This document shows positions 6,667-14,966 of a stretch of 21,471 nt of DNA, in pieces. The notes under the pieces are model-generated. The model made no database searches. It saw only the letters and a list, made by a program, of their open reading frames with translations, and was not told where the DNA came from. Location of the stretch: contig CAKUMQ010000046.1 in NCBI GenBank assembly GCA_934667845.1, positions 1-21,471 of the forward strand, written 5' to 3'. Position numbers and translations under genes: made by a program. Source of the DNA: an uncultured Eubacteriales bacterium. Its GTDB lineage: Bacteria > Bacillota > Clostridia > Oscillospirales > Acutalibacteraceae. Each line of letters begins with the position of its first letter. The stretch's first letter is position 1.

Positions 6667-6891
6667 ATGGTTACTTATCGCATGAGAAAAGGCACCGTAC
6701 AGGACGAGGAAAGAAAGGTACATACGGTTTACGGAGTGGAAGCGGTCGGTGGCGGAGGCGAGATCCTTTTGAAATTTTCGGATGTGTTTTTCGACCGGAA
6801 AAGGGCAGAGCGCTTTGTCGGTCTGTGCAACGACGGCGGTCTGTCGCTGATCCATTTTCCGGATGCCGTGGAGGACGCTTTGGCGGAATAG
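6667..6891 (+). CDS. DUF6514-like small protein
   Basis: A 74-residue protein of unknown function. Its pattern is a short basic start, then T-V-Y-G-V-E-A-V, then I-L-L-K-F-S-D-V-F-F-D-R-K-R-A-E-R-F-V, then L-C-N-D-G-G-L-S-L-I-H-F and D-A-V-E-D-A-L-A. I recognise this as the clostridial DUF6514 family, small cytoplasmic proteins with no assigned role. The frame is open further upstream (to 6556), but GGGAGG at 6651-6656 lies 10 nt before ATG 6667 and the family similarity starts there. No membrane segment or signal peptide is seen. It stands alone, followed by a good terminator. Confidence 0.75.
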   Translation: MVTYRMRKGTVQDEERKVHTVYGVEAVGGGGEILLKFSDVFFDRKRAERFVGLCNDGGLSLIHFPDAVEDALAE

Positions 6892-6966
6892 AGCCATCCC
6901 CGCTTTATCCGTCTTTTTTATTGCGTGATCGACGGTGAGCTTTGATTACGGAACGCAGAAAACAAT

Positions 6967-7009
6967 ACCGGGCGGGTGATGACTTTTATGGCCCGCCCGG
7001 TTCGTTTTT
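6967..7009 (+). terminator. Intrinsic terminator after the DUF6514-like gene
   Basis: ACCGGGCGGG (6967-6976) pairs perfectly with CCCGCCCGGT (6992-7001), with a 15-nt loop, then TTCGTTTTTA. It lies 75 nt past the stop. The remainder of the gap up to 7120 holds nothing I can support. Confidence 0.8.
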
Positions 7010-7120
7010 ATACCTGAGGCGTGAGCCGATACCTGTACGGAGCATCGACCTTGCCCGGCATTCCCGGATGATGTGAAAATGAGTGTGAAGCGCAGCCGCA
7101 AATTTTTCTTGCCCATAATC

Positions 7121-7149
7121 TTGCCTATATATAGAAAGTGTGCTAAAAT
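7121..7149 (+). promoter_or_regulatory. Probable sigma-A promoter of the DUF4886-like gene
   Basis: TTGCCT (7121-7126) and TAAAAT (7144-7149) with a 17-bp spacer, 75 nt before the gene start. It is the only credible promoter in the gap. Confidence 0.6.
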
Positions 7150-7223
7150 CTATGCGTAGTCCTGACGGATGCTTTAAACGGAATGGTCCGATCTTTGCGA
7201 TCGGCTTACAGGAGGATGCTTTT

Positions 7224-7955
7224 ATGAAACTGTTATCCATAGGCAATAGCTTTTCGCAGGATGCGCACAGGTATCTGCATGATCTGGCAAAGTATAACGG
7301 CATTGACCTTGAAACGGTGAACCTGTACATAGGCGGCTGCAACCTTTTGCGCCACTGCGCGTGTCTGGACAGCGGTGAAGCCGCATACGATCTTGAGCCG
7401 AACGGCGGGGAGGGCATCGCAAAGATCTCGCTTAGCGATGCCGTCCGCTCGGATGTGTTTGATATCGTTACCGTGCAGCAGAGCAGTTATGACAGCGGCA
7501 GACCGCAGACCTATTTCCCGTATATGGAAAAGCTCCTTTCCTTTTGCCGTGAAAATCAGCCCGATGCAAAATTGTTCTTTCATCAGACCTGGGCGTATGA
7601 GACCGACAGCGCTCTCGACGCATTTGCCGATTACGACAGAGATCAGGCGGAGATGTTCCGCCGGATAGAGGATTGCACCGCAATGGTAGAAAAGGTATTC
7701 GGTATCCCGGTCATTCCGACGGGCGCCATGCTCCAGAAGCTCAGAGATACCGTGCCGGAATTCGACTACAAAAACGGCGGGCGCAGCCTTTGCCGTGATG
7801 GCGGTCATTTGTCCCTTGACTACGGCAGACTTACCGCCGCATATACCTGGCTCAGATCAATAACCGGAGAGGCGGTCACGCTGAAAGGCTTTGCTGACTT
7901 CGACGATACGCTGACTGAAAAAATACAGGCGGCGGGCGATCAGCTTTTCGGTTGA
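7224..7955 (+). CDS. DUF4886 / SGNH-hydrolase-like protein
   Basis: A 243-residue protein without a signal peptide or membrane helix. It opens with L-L-S-I-G-N-S-F-S-Q-D (Ser 9 in the G-N-S block), followed by an I-G-G-C-N-L segment, T-V-Q-Q-S-S-Y-D-S-G, H-Q-T-W-A-Y-E, and near the end D-G-G-H-L-S (Asp 192, His 195), then a G-R-L-T-A-A-Y-T-W segment. These blocks match the DUF4886 family, which belongs to the SGNH/GDSL hydrolase fold: block I Ser nucleophile and a D-x-x-H end dyad. A carbohydrate esterase role is plausible, but the substrate is unknown. ATG 7224 follows AGGAGG at 7210-7215; the open frame extends to 7140 without another ribosome binding site. It is a single-gene unit flanked by its own promoter and hairpin. 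Confidence 0.82.
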   Translation: MKLLSIGNSFSQDAHRYLHDLAKYNGIDLETVNLYIGGCNLLRHCACLDSGEAAYDLEPNGGEGIAKISLSDAVRSDVFDIVTVQQSSYDSGRPQTYFPYMEKLLSFCRENQPDAKLFFHQTWAYETDSALDAFADYDRDQAEMFRRIEDCTAMVEKVFGIPVIPTGAMLQKLRDTVPEFDYKNGGRSLCRDGGHLSLDYGRLTAAYTWLRSITGEAVTLKGFADFDDTLTEKIQAAGDQLFG

Positions 7956-7996
7956 AACAGCGAAAACGGCATGCGGCACACCGCAGTGCCCCGCAT

Positions 7997-8040
7997 AAGG
8001 TCCGCAGATCCTTTGCTTTTTTAAGGATCTGCGGACCTTT
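7997..8040 (+). terminator. Terminator hairpin after the DUF4886-like gene
   Basis: A perfect 17-bp stem (7997-8013 with 8023-8039; arm AAGGTCCGCAGATCCTT) with loop TGCTTTTTT. The T-run after the stem is short (TTTCTC), so termination efficiency is uncertain. A second hairpin with arms ATGCGGCAC and GTGCC(C)CGCAT, one base bulged, lies directly before it at 7971-7996. Confidence 0.75.
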
Positions 8041-8055
8041 CTCAAAGGCGGGGGA

Positions 8056-8084
8056 TTGCATGAGAGAGGATAATGTGCTATACT
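8056..8084 (+). promoter_or_regulatory. Sigma-A promoter of the envelope operon
   Basis: TTGCAT (8056-8061) and TATACT (8079-8084) with a 17-bp spacer. It starts just past the hairpin at 7997-8039 and lies 36 nt before the first start codon of the three-gene operon. Confidence 0.7.
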
Positions 8085-8120
8085 AAAGAATAACGGCAAC
8101 GGAAAAGGAGGGCGCGTCCT

Positions 8121-9782
8121 ATGAGCGAGAACCGTTGTCCCTTCATTTGGCTTTTGGGGGAAAATGAGGCGACCACCGCGAACAACAACGCCTTTTATTT
8201 CTGGCAGTATATCACGGCGCAGCGGGACGACATCGCGGCGTATTTTGTACTGACGGATACGGCGGCGCACCGCGAGCTTGTCCGCACGCTGCCGGCGGAG
8301 GAGCAAAGCTGCGTGGTGTGGAAAAATTCATACCGCCATTTAAAGCTCTATCGCGCGGCGGATCTGTTTCTGGTCTCGTTCAGCGTGCGCGATATTCTGC
8401 CCGACCGCCTTTTCGGCAGAAAGATCCGGTTCCGGCTGAAAAAGCCGCTTGTGTATTTGCAGCACGGCACGACAGCCATAAAAAAGCTGGGCTATACGGG
8501 AGACAGCTACGGCAATCACCTGCTGCGGTTTATGGTATATAATCCGCTGATCGCGGACGAGATCGTGCAGGAAAACGGGTTTGCGCCGTATCAGCTGCAT
8601 TTTGCTGCCTTTCACCCCCGCTATCAGGAGATGGCGCGGCGGCTGCTCAGCCAACAGGAGGCGGGGCAGGAGCTGCGGGGAATTTTGTGGTTTGTGACCT
8701 GGCGAGAATATTTTTCCGACACCGAAACGGTACGCGCGTTTTTGCGGACCGTACGGGCGGTGCTGACCGACAAGCGTCTGGCGGCTTATCTGACAGAGCG
8801 GCAGGAGCAGCTGACGCTGTGTATTCACCACCTGTTTGACAAGGCGGCGGGGGAGGAGATCCTCGCGCTGCAAAAGGAGGTCGCACCCCTTGTCCGCATC
8901 GTGCGGCAGTCGGACTGCGACGTGATGGCGCTTTTGCTGCAAAATCGGCTGCTGGTCACGGATTATTCCTCTGTTGGCTTTGATTTTTCCTTTCTCGGCC
9001 GTCCCGTGGTGCTGTTTTTGCCGGATATAGACCGCTATCTGGAAAAGCGCGAGATCTATTGCCGCCCGGAGGAGCTGATGCAGGGGGCGTGCTTTACGCC
9101 GGAGGAGCTGGTTTTGCGGCTTCTCGGCGAGTCGTCCGGCGTTTTGCCGTTTTACCGTCGGCGCCTGCCGCGCGACATCCCCTATGCGGATATCGCCGAC
9201 GGCGTCTATCAGCAAAGGATGTATGCGGCACTCGGCGAGATGCAGCGGCGGCGCGTCGTGCTGTTCGGCGTGGATTACGGCGCCAAGCGCAGCGAAAACG
9301 CGGCGGCACTGCGGCTGGCGGAGTGGCTGCTGTCCCGCGGCTACCGGGTGGAGCTGCAGTCGCTTAAGACCCGTCCCGGCGGGCAGCCGCTGCCCTGCGG
9401 ATTGACGCACAACGCCTTTTATGACGAAAGCGCTCGTGTGCCGTGGCAGTGTCTGCGGCGCATCGGCAAAGCGCGCCTTGCCAACACAGATGAAACGGTC
9501 GCGCCGTATGCCCTGCGGGCGCTGCGCCGCAGCTTTTGCCGCTGCCGCTGTGCCGACGCAATCGTGACCGCACCGGCGCTGCTGCCGCTGACAGCCGCTG
9601 CCGATGCCCCCGGCGTCGGGCGGCTTTGGACGGTCTGCCCGCAGCAGGGGGAGGAAATGTCGCTGCCTACGGTGACCGAGCGGTGCAGCGGTGAGAACCT
9701 GCAAACGACGGCGGATTGGGAGAGGGCGTTTCCGCCGCTCACAGAGGGCAGGATCGGCAATAGGGAGGGAGAAAAACGGTGA
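8121..9782 (+). CDS. CDP-glycerol glycerophosphotransferase-like protein with extra C-terminal domain
   Basis: A 553-residue protein, with AAGGAGG 9 nt before ATG 8121. Residues about 1-385 match the CDP-glycerol:poly(glycerophosphate) glycerophosphotransferase family (TagB/TagF type): Y-L-Q-H-G-T near residue 113-118, H-P-R-Y near 172, and T-D-Y-S-S-V-G-F-D-F-S-F-L-G-R-P-V-V near 278-295. The family transfers glycerol phosphate to build teichoic-acid-like polymers at the cytoplasmic face of the membrane. No N-terminal signal or membrane helix is seen. Residues about 385-553 form a second region beginning R-R-V-V-L-F-G-V-D-Y-G-A-K-R-S-E-N-A-A-A-L-R. It looks like a single Rossmann-type half of a GT-B enzyme, rich in Arg and Cys; I do not recognise it. 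The stop overlaps the next start (GTGA). Confidence 0.8.
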   Translation: MSENRCPFIWLLGENEATTANNNAFYFWQYITAQRDDIAAYFVLTDTAAHRELVRTLPAEEQSCVVWKNSYRHLKLYRAADLFLVSFSVRDILPDRLFGRKIRFRLKKPLVYLQHGTTAIKKLGYTGDSYGNHLLRFMVYNPLIADEIVQENGFAPYQLHFAAFHPRYQEMARRLLSQQEAGQELRGILWFVTWREYFSDTETVRAFLRTVRAVLTDKRLAAYLTERQEQLTLCIHHLFDKAAGEEILALQKEVAPLVRIVRQSDCDVMALLLQNRLLVTDYSSVGFDFSFLGRPVVLFLPDIDRYLEKREIYCRPEELMQGACFTPEELVLRLLGESSGVLPFYRRRLPRDIPYADIADGVYQQRMYAALGEMQRRRVVLFGVDYGAKRSENAAALRLAEWLLSRGYRVELQSLKTRPGGQPLPCGLTHNAFYDESARVPWQCLRRIGKARLANTDETVAPYALRALRRSFCRCRCADAIVTAPALLPLTAAADAPGVGRLWTVCPQQGEEMSLPTVTERCSGENLQTTADWERAFPPLTEGRIGNREGEKR

Positions 9783-11527
9783 GACAGGTATTTACAGGCG
9801 TCGGTGCGGAGATGACGTGGGATTTTGACACCCAGACCATCGCGCTGCACCGGCACAATTCCGCTCTGAACCGCGTGACGCAGTTTGCGGATATGAGCAT
9901 CCGGATGGAGGAAATCCAGAAGATCGAGATTCAGCTGATGACGGCGGTTCAGCAAATGGGCTATATCCGGTTTATCCTGCGGTACGGGTCGCCGCATGGC
10001 ATACTGGGGCTTGACGCCACGACGGTGCTGTTTACTGACGGGGCGCGGCTGTATCCGCTGATCAATCAGCTTTGCGCGGCATTTCCCGCGATCCGCATTG
10101 ACACCCATACGGCGGGGGTCGATCCGCGCAGCGTCAGCTCCACGCCCTATCGCACGGTGTCGCCGGGACAGACGGTGTATACGCCGCCGCCCGTGCCGCC
10201 CTCTGCAGCCAATGTGCCGCCGCGTCCGCCCGCCTCGGTCTCCTCCTCTGCGGCGACGCCCGCGAAAAAAGCGGGAAAGGCGAAGTGGCAGACCGTGCAG
10301 AGTGCCGGGCGGTGCCTTGTGGGCTTCGGCCTGCTGGCGCTCGGTGTCGCGCTCCCCGTGAGTGGGATTGCCGCACATGCAATCTTCGGCGGACTGAGTG
10401 CGCTGATGCTGGTCAACGGCTGCCGTGATCTGCGGATGACCCGCAAATATAAGCAGCTGGAATATGCGCGCGGCGGGGAACGGTCGGTTCCGTTTGCCGT
10501 GCTCGCCAAGCGGCTCAAACGGTCAGAGGACCGCGTGCGCCGCGACCTGATCTCACTGTCCTCCCGCGGCTATTTTCCCGGCAGCCGCTTTGATTTAAAC
10601 GAGGGCGTGTGGGAGCTTCCGGAGAATTATCTGCCGACGGTGCCGGTGTATAAAAACGACCGGATCAGCTCTTCCGCCACCTCTTTTTGGGTGTGGGGCG
10701 TGCTTTGCCTGATCCCCGGGCTGATCGCCCTGCCCGTCGGACTGAGCCACGGTTTATTCACCGCCGAATTTTTCCGCTCGCTCGCGTTTGCCGTCACGCC
10801 GCTTGTGACGGGAGCGGGCATGTGTATCCACGGCGCCGCGCTGCATCGCCTCGGGCGGCACTGCAAGACGTATTACAGCGTGATCGGCGACCAAAAGACC
10901 GCGTCTCTCGCCATGCTGGCGGATGCGGCGGGCTGTTCCGTGGGGCGTGTCGAAAAGGATCTGCGGGAGATGTTCTTCCGCGGGTATTTCCCGGGCAGTA
11001 TCTGCGCGCATGAAAACGGCTATTTGCTGCTGCCGGGCGGCGAGCTGCCTGTGGAGGAGCAAAAGGGCGAGACGGACGATGTGTTAGCGCGGGTCGAGGA
11101 GCAGATCCGGCAGATCCGCGAGGTCAACGACCGCATTCCCGACCCGACGATCTCTGCCAAGATCGACCGGATGGAGCAGATCACCGTGCAGATCCTGGTC
11201 ATTCTGGAAAAGCAGCCCGAAAAACGGCATGAAGCGCGGCGTTTTCTCAACTACTATCTGCCGACGACTCTGAAAATTCTCAATGTCTATGCCGATTTTG
11301 ACCGGCAGGAGATCAAGACCGATTCGGTAAGCCGCTCCATGCGGCACATTGAAAAAATGCTGGATACCCTGCTTTCCGCCTATGAAAAGCAGCTCGACGA
11401 GCTGTTCAGTACGCAGACGCTGGATATTTCCGCGGAAATACAGGTGATGGAGACGATGCTCAAGCGCGACGGTCTCTCTGAGGGGGAGACGTCGCTGCTG
11501 CGGCCGAAGGAGGGGCAGGACGCATGA
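9779..11527 (+). CDS. Membrane protein with duplicated winged-helix-like segments and XpaC-like C-terminus
   Basis: A 582-residue protein starting at GTG 9779 (GGGAGGGAG just upstream), overlapping the previous stop by 4 bp. Order of regions: 1-110, a PH-like beta-rich domain (W-D-F-D-T-Q-T-I-A-L ... M-G-Y-I-R-F-I-L); 120-170, a Pro/Ser-rich linker; about 180-215, two membrane helices; about 238-285, a winged-helix-like segment (L-A-K-R-L-K-R-S-E-D-R-V-R-R-D-L ... R-G-Y-F-P-G-S); about 302-352, two more membrane helices; about 374-425, a second copy (L-A-D-A-A-G-C-S-V-G-R-V-E-K-D-L ... R-G-Y-F-P-G-S). A coiled-coil stretch follows, and about 485-570 resembles the XpaC/YceN family (F-L-N-Y-Y-L-P-T-T-L-K-I-L ... 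L-D-I-S-A-E-I-Q-V-M-E). XpaC-like proteins are linked loosely to tellurite or envelope stress and lack a known activity. I infer a scaffold or regulatory role in the envelope operon. Confidence 0.65.
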   Translation: MRQVFTGVGAEMTWDFDTQTIALHRHNSALNRVTQFADMSIRMEEIQKIEIQLMTAVQQMGYIRFILRYGSPHGILGLDATTVLFTDGARLYPLINQLCAAFPAIRIDTHTAGVDPRSVSSTPYRTVSPGQTVYTPPPVPPSAANVPPRPPASVSSSAATPAKKAGKAKWQTVQSAGRCLVGFGLLALGVALPVSGIAAHAIFGGLSALMLVNGCRDLRMTRKYKQLEYARGGERSVPFAVLAKRLKRSEDRVRRDLISLSSRGYFPGSRFDLNEGVWELPENYLPTVPVYKNDRISSSATSFWVWGVLCLIPGLIALPVGLSHGLFTAEFFRSLAFAVTPLVTGAGMCIHGAALHRLGRHCKTYYSVIGDQKTASLAMLADAAGCSVGRVEKDLREMFFRGYFPGSICAHENGYLLLPGGELPVEEQKGETDDVLARVEEQIRQIREVNDRIPDPTISAKIDRMEQITVQILVILEKQPEKRHEARRFLNYYLPTTLKILNVYADFDRQEIKTDSVSRSMRHIEKMLDTLLSAYEKQLDELFSTQTLDISAEIQVMETMLKRDGLSEGETSLLRPKEGQDA

Positions 11528-12474
11528 CGCTGATCTCGCTGATTATTCCGTGTTATAACGAGCAGGAGGCACTTCCCCGCCTGTATGCGGCGATTGATGA
11601 GGTCACGCGGCAGATGGAGACGTATGCGTTTGAGCTGCTGTTTGTCAACGACGGCTCAAAGGATAACACGCTTTCTGTGCTGAAGGAGCTGGCGGAAAAG
11701 GACAGCCGCGTGATCTATCTGTCCTTTTCCCGCAATTTCGGCAAAGAAGCGGCGATGTATGCCGGTTTCTGCCATGCCCGCGGCGAATATGTGGCGGTGA
11801 TGGATGCGGATATGCAGGATCCGCCGTCGCTGCTCCCCGAAATGATGCGGCGTATTCGCGAGGAGGGGTACGACAGCGTGGCGACCCGCCGCGTAACGCG
11901 CAAGGGCGAACCGCCGATCCGTTCGTTTTTCGCCCGCGCTTTTTATCGGCTGATCAACCGCATCTCCGATGTGGATGTGGTGGACGGCGCGCGCGATTTT
12001 CGGCTGATGAGACGCGAAATGGTAGAGGCGATCGTCGCCATGGGGGAGACCAACCGTTTTTCCAAGGGAATATTCGGCTGGATCGGCTTTAAGACCTGCT
12101 GGCTGCCGTATGAAAACGTGGAGCGGGTAGCGGGAGAGACGAAGTGGAGCTTTTGGAAGCTGTTCAAGTATTCGCTCGACGGGATCGTTAATTTCTCGCA
12201 GATCCCGCTGTCGATCGCTTCATTTGTGGGGCTGTTTTTCACGCTGATCTCTTTTCTGGCGATTGTGTTTATCATTGTGCGCAAGCTGATCTTCGGTGAT
12301 CCGGTGTCGGGCTGGCCGTCGCTTGCCTGTATTATCGTGTTTGTCAGCGGGATCCAGCTGTTCTGTATGGGAATCATCGGGCAGTATCTTGCCAAGACCT
12401 ACCTGGAAGTAAAACGCCGCCCGCATTATATCGTGGCGGAATCCAACAGCGAAGCGTTAAAGCGGATCCACTGA
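11524..12474 (+). CDS. GtrB/DPM1-type membrane glycosyltransferase (GT2 family)
   Basis: A 316-residue protein whose ATG overlaps the previous TGA by 4 bp. Residues 1-230 are a GT-A fold family 2 domain: L-I-I-P-C-Y-N-E-Q-E at 6-15, V-N-D-G-S-K-D at 41-47, N-F-G-K-E-A-A-M-Y-A-G near 73-83, and the metal-binding D-A-D-M-Q-D-P at 94-100. Two C-terminal hydrophobic helices (about 235-260 and 270-295) end in a basic tail. This is the layout of polyprenyl-phosphate glucosyl/mannosyl transferases (GtrB, YkcC/CsbB, DPM1), which load a sugar from a nucleotide donor onto undecaprenyl phosphate at the cytoplasmic membrane. The lipid-linked sugar is then usually flipped and used to decorate a wall polymer, which fits the glycerophosphotransferase at the head of the operon. 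No flippase or GT-C partner is present in the window. No clear terminator follows. Confidence 0.85.
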   Translation: MTLISLIIPCYNEQEALPRLYAAIDEVTRQMETYAFELLFVNDGSKDNTLSVLKELAEKDSRVIYLSFSRNFGKEAAMYAGFCHARGEYVAVMDADMQDPPSLLPEMMRRIREEGYDSVATRRVTRKGEPPIRSFFARAFYRLINRISDVDVVDGARDFRLMRREMVEAIVAMGETNRFSKGIFGWIGFKTCWLPYENVERVAGETKWSFWKLFKYSLDGIVNFSQIPLSIASFVGLFFTLISFLAIVFIIVRKLIFGDPVSGWPSLACIIVFVSGIQLFCMGIIGQYLAKTYLEVKRRPHYIVAESNSEALKRIH

Positions 12475-12517
12475 CCGCGGGCGGAGAACGATAATTTTTG
12501 CCGTGCCCACTTTACTA

Positions 12518-12546
12518 TTGACTTTATCCGCTTTATGTGGTAGAAT
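12518..12546 (+). promoter_or_regulatory. Promoter of the pyrimidine operon
   Basis: TTGACT (12518-12523) and TAGAAT (12541-12546) with a 17-bp spacer; the predicted start is near 12553. A perfect 10-bp palindrome, AAAGATCTTT (12556-12565), lies at the start of the transcript. Confidence 0.75.
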
Positions 12547-12552
12547 ACCGAT

Positions 12553-12669
12553 AACAAAGATCTTTAAGCAGGGTGCTGTGACGCCGGCAAGATTGGTATA
12601 AACGACTGTGTATCAGTCTGCTTTCCTGCGCTTGCTGCCTGCTTTTTACCCAAAAAGCAGGCTTTTTTT
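12553..12669 (+). promoter_or_regulatory. Attenuator-type leader of the pyr operon
   Basis: About 117 nt of untranslated leader ending in an intrinsic terminator. The upstream segment AAGCAGG (12566-12572) can pair with CCTGCTT (12638-12644), which is part of the terminator's left arm, so the two pairings exclude each other: the layout of a transcription attenuator. The antiterminator can extend through GTGC (12573-12576) with GCGC (12628-12631). A local hairpin GACTG-TGTAT-CAGTC sits between (12604-12618). The PyrR binding consensus as I know it is not evident, and no pyrR gene lies in the window. Control by pyrimidine levels is inferred from the operon content. Confidence 0.65.
12637..12669 (+). 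terminator. Intrinsic terminator in the pyr leader
   Basis: GCCTGCTTTTT (12637-12647) pairs with AAAAAGCAGGC (12652-12662), loop ACCC, followed by seven T. The T-run ends 18 nt before the pyrC start codon, so this is a regulatory stop before the operon rather than the end of the upstream gene. Confidence 0.9.
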
Positions 12670-12687
12670 ATGTATAGGAGTAAGAGT

Positions 12688-13877
12688 ATGCGGATCAAAA
12701 ATGCTTTTGTTTACCGAAACGGCAAAATACAACAGGAGAATTACACCTTATCGGTCGGCGGCGCCGACTTTCTTTCCGCTTTTCCTCAGATCTATGTTTT
12801 CCCGGCTTTCTGTGATGTGCATGTACATTTCAGAGAACCGGGATTTTTTTACAAGGAGACCATAAAAACGGGTTCGCTTGCGGCGGCAAGGGGCGGCTAT
12901 ACCGATGTCTGCACGATGCCGAATCTCGATCCCGTGCCGGACAGTCCGGAACACCTCCGGGAGCAGCTGGACATCATCGGGAGGGACGCGGTGATCCGCG
13001 TTCACCCGTATGCGGCGATCACCGTGGGCGAAAAGGGGGAAACGCTGACCGATATGGCGGCTTTGGCGCCCGGCTGCATCGCCTTTTCCGACGACGGCAG
13101 GGGTGTGCAGAGCGAGGAGATGATGCGCGCCGCCATGAAGAAAGCCAAGACACTGGACAGGATCATCGCCGCGCACTGCGAGGATAACGCGCTGCTTTTC
13201 GGCGGGTATATCCACAAGGGGGCGTATGCGCGCCTGCACGGTCACCGGGGCATCTGCTCAGAGAGCGAATGGAAGCCGATCGAAAGAGATCTGCGGCTTG
13301 CCCGGGAGACCGGCTGCCAATACCATGTGTGCCATATCTCCTGCAAAGAGAGCGTGGAGCTGATACGCCGCGCCAAGGCGGACGGCGTGGATGTGACCTG
13401 TGAGACCGCGCCGCATTACCTCGTGTTTAACGACAGCGATCTGCAGGAAAGCGGCAATTTCAAAATGAATCCGCCGATCCGCGGCGAGGAGGACCGGCAG
13501 GCGCTGATCGCGGGGATCTGCGACGGCACGATCGACATGATCGCCACCGACCATGCGCCGCACAGTGCCGAGGAAAAAACGCGCGGGCTAAAAGACAGCC
13601 TGATGGGCGTTGTGGGGCTGGAGACCGCCTTTCCCGTGCTGTATACCGGGCTTGTGAAGACCGGGATCATCCCGCTGGAAAAGCTGATCGAGCTGATGGC
13701 GATAAACCCGCGGCGGCGGTTTGGCTTGCCCGAGACCGAGGATGTATGCATTTACGATCTGCAGAGCGAATACACGGTCGACCCCCGGGAATTCAAAAGC
13801 AAGGGCAAAAGCACGCCGTTTGACGGCATGACGGTTACAGGCAGAAACTTACTGACAGTATGCGGAGGTAAAGTGGT

Positions 13878-13899
<22 letters not shown>
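12688..13899 (+). CDS. pyrC: Dihydroorotase
   Basis: A 403-residue zinc enzyme that closes N-carbamoyl-aspartate to dihydroorotate (third step to UMP). It fits class I dihydroorotase: H-x-H-F-R at 45-49, a bridging Asp in F-S-D-D-G (135/136), A-H-C-E-D (His 163), H-I-S-C (His 216) and T-D-H-A-P-H (Asp 288), so all expected metal ligands are present. I chose ATG 12688 because TAGGAG lies 7 nt upstream. The in-frame ATG at 12670 sits inside the terminator's T-run edge without a ribosome binding site. It is the first gene of the operon and is directly downstream of the attenuator. Its 3' end overlaps carA by 22 bp. Confidence 0.95.

Positions 13900-14958
<1,059 letters not shown>

Positions 14959-14966
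<8 letters not shown>

Noticed and set aside
8340..9704. A 454-codon open frame on the minus strand opposite the glycerophosphotransferase gene
   Set aside because: Gln/Arg/His-rich shadow without a ribosome binding site; the plus-strand frame carries clear family motifs.
12475..12517. A terminator after the GtrB-type gene using GGGC...GCCC
   Set aside because: Only 4 bp pair with a long loop and no T-run follows, so it is not a credible terminator.
12556..12600. A T-box or known nucleotide riboswitch in the pyr leader
   Set aside because: No T-box sequence (TGG-type bulge with conserved AGGGTGGNACCGCG) and no ykkC/PRPP or purine riboswitch core was seen.
12608..12865. A possible leader peptide starting at GTG 12608 across the pyr attenuator, as in E. 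coli pyrBI
   Set aside because: No Shine-Dalgarno sequence before the GTG, and it runs deep into pyrC in another frame; kept only as a remote option.
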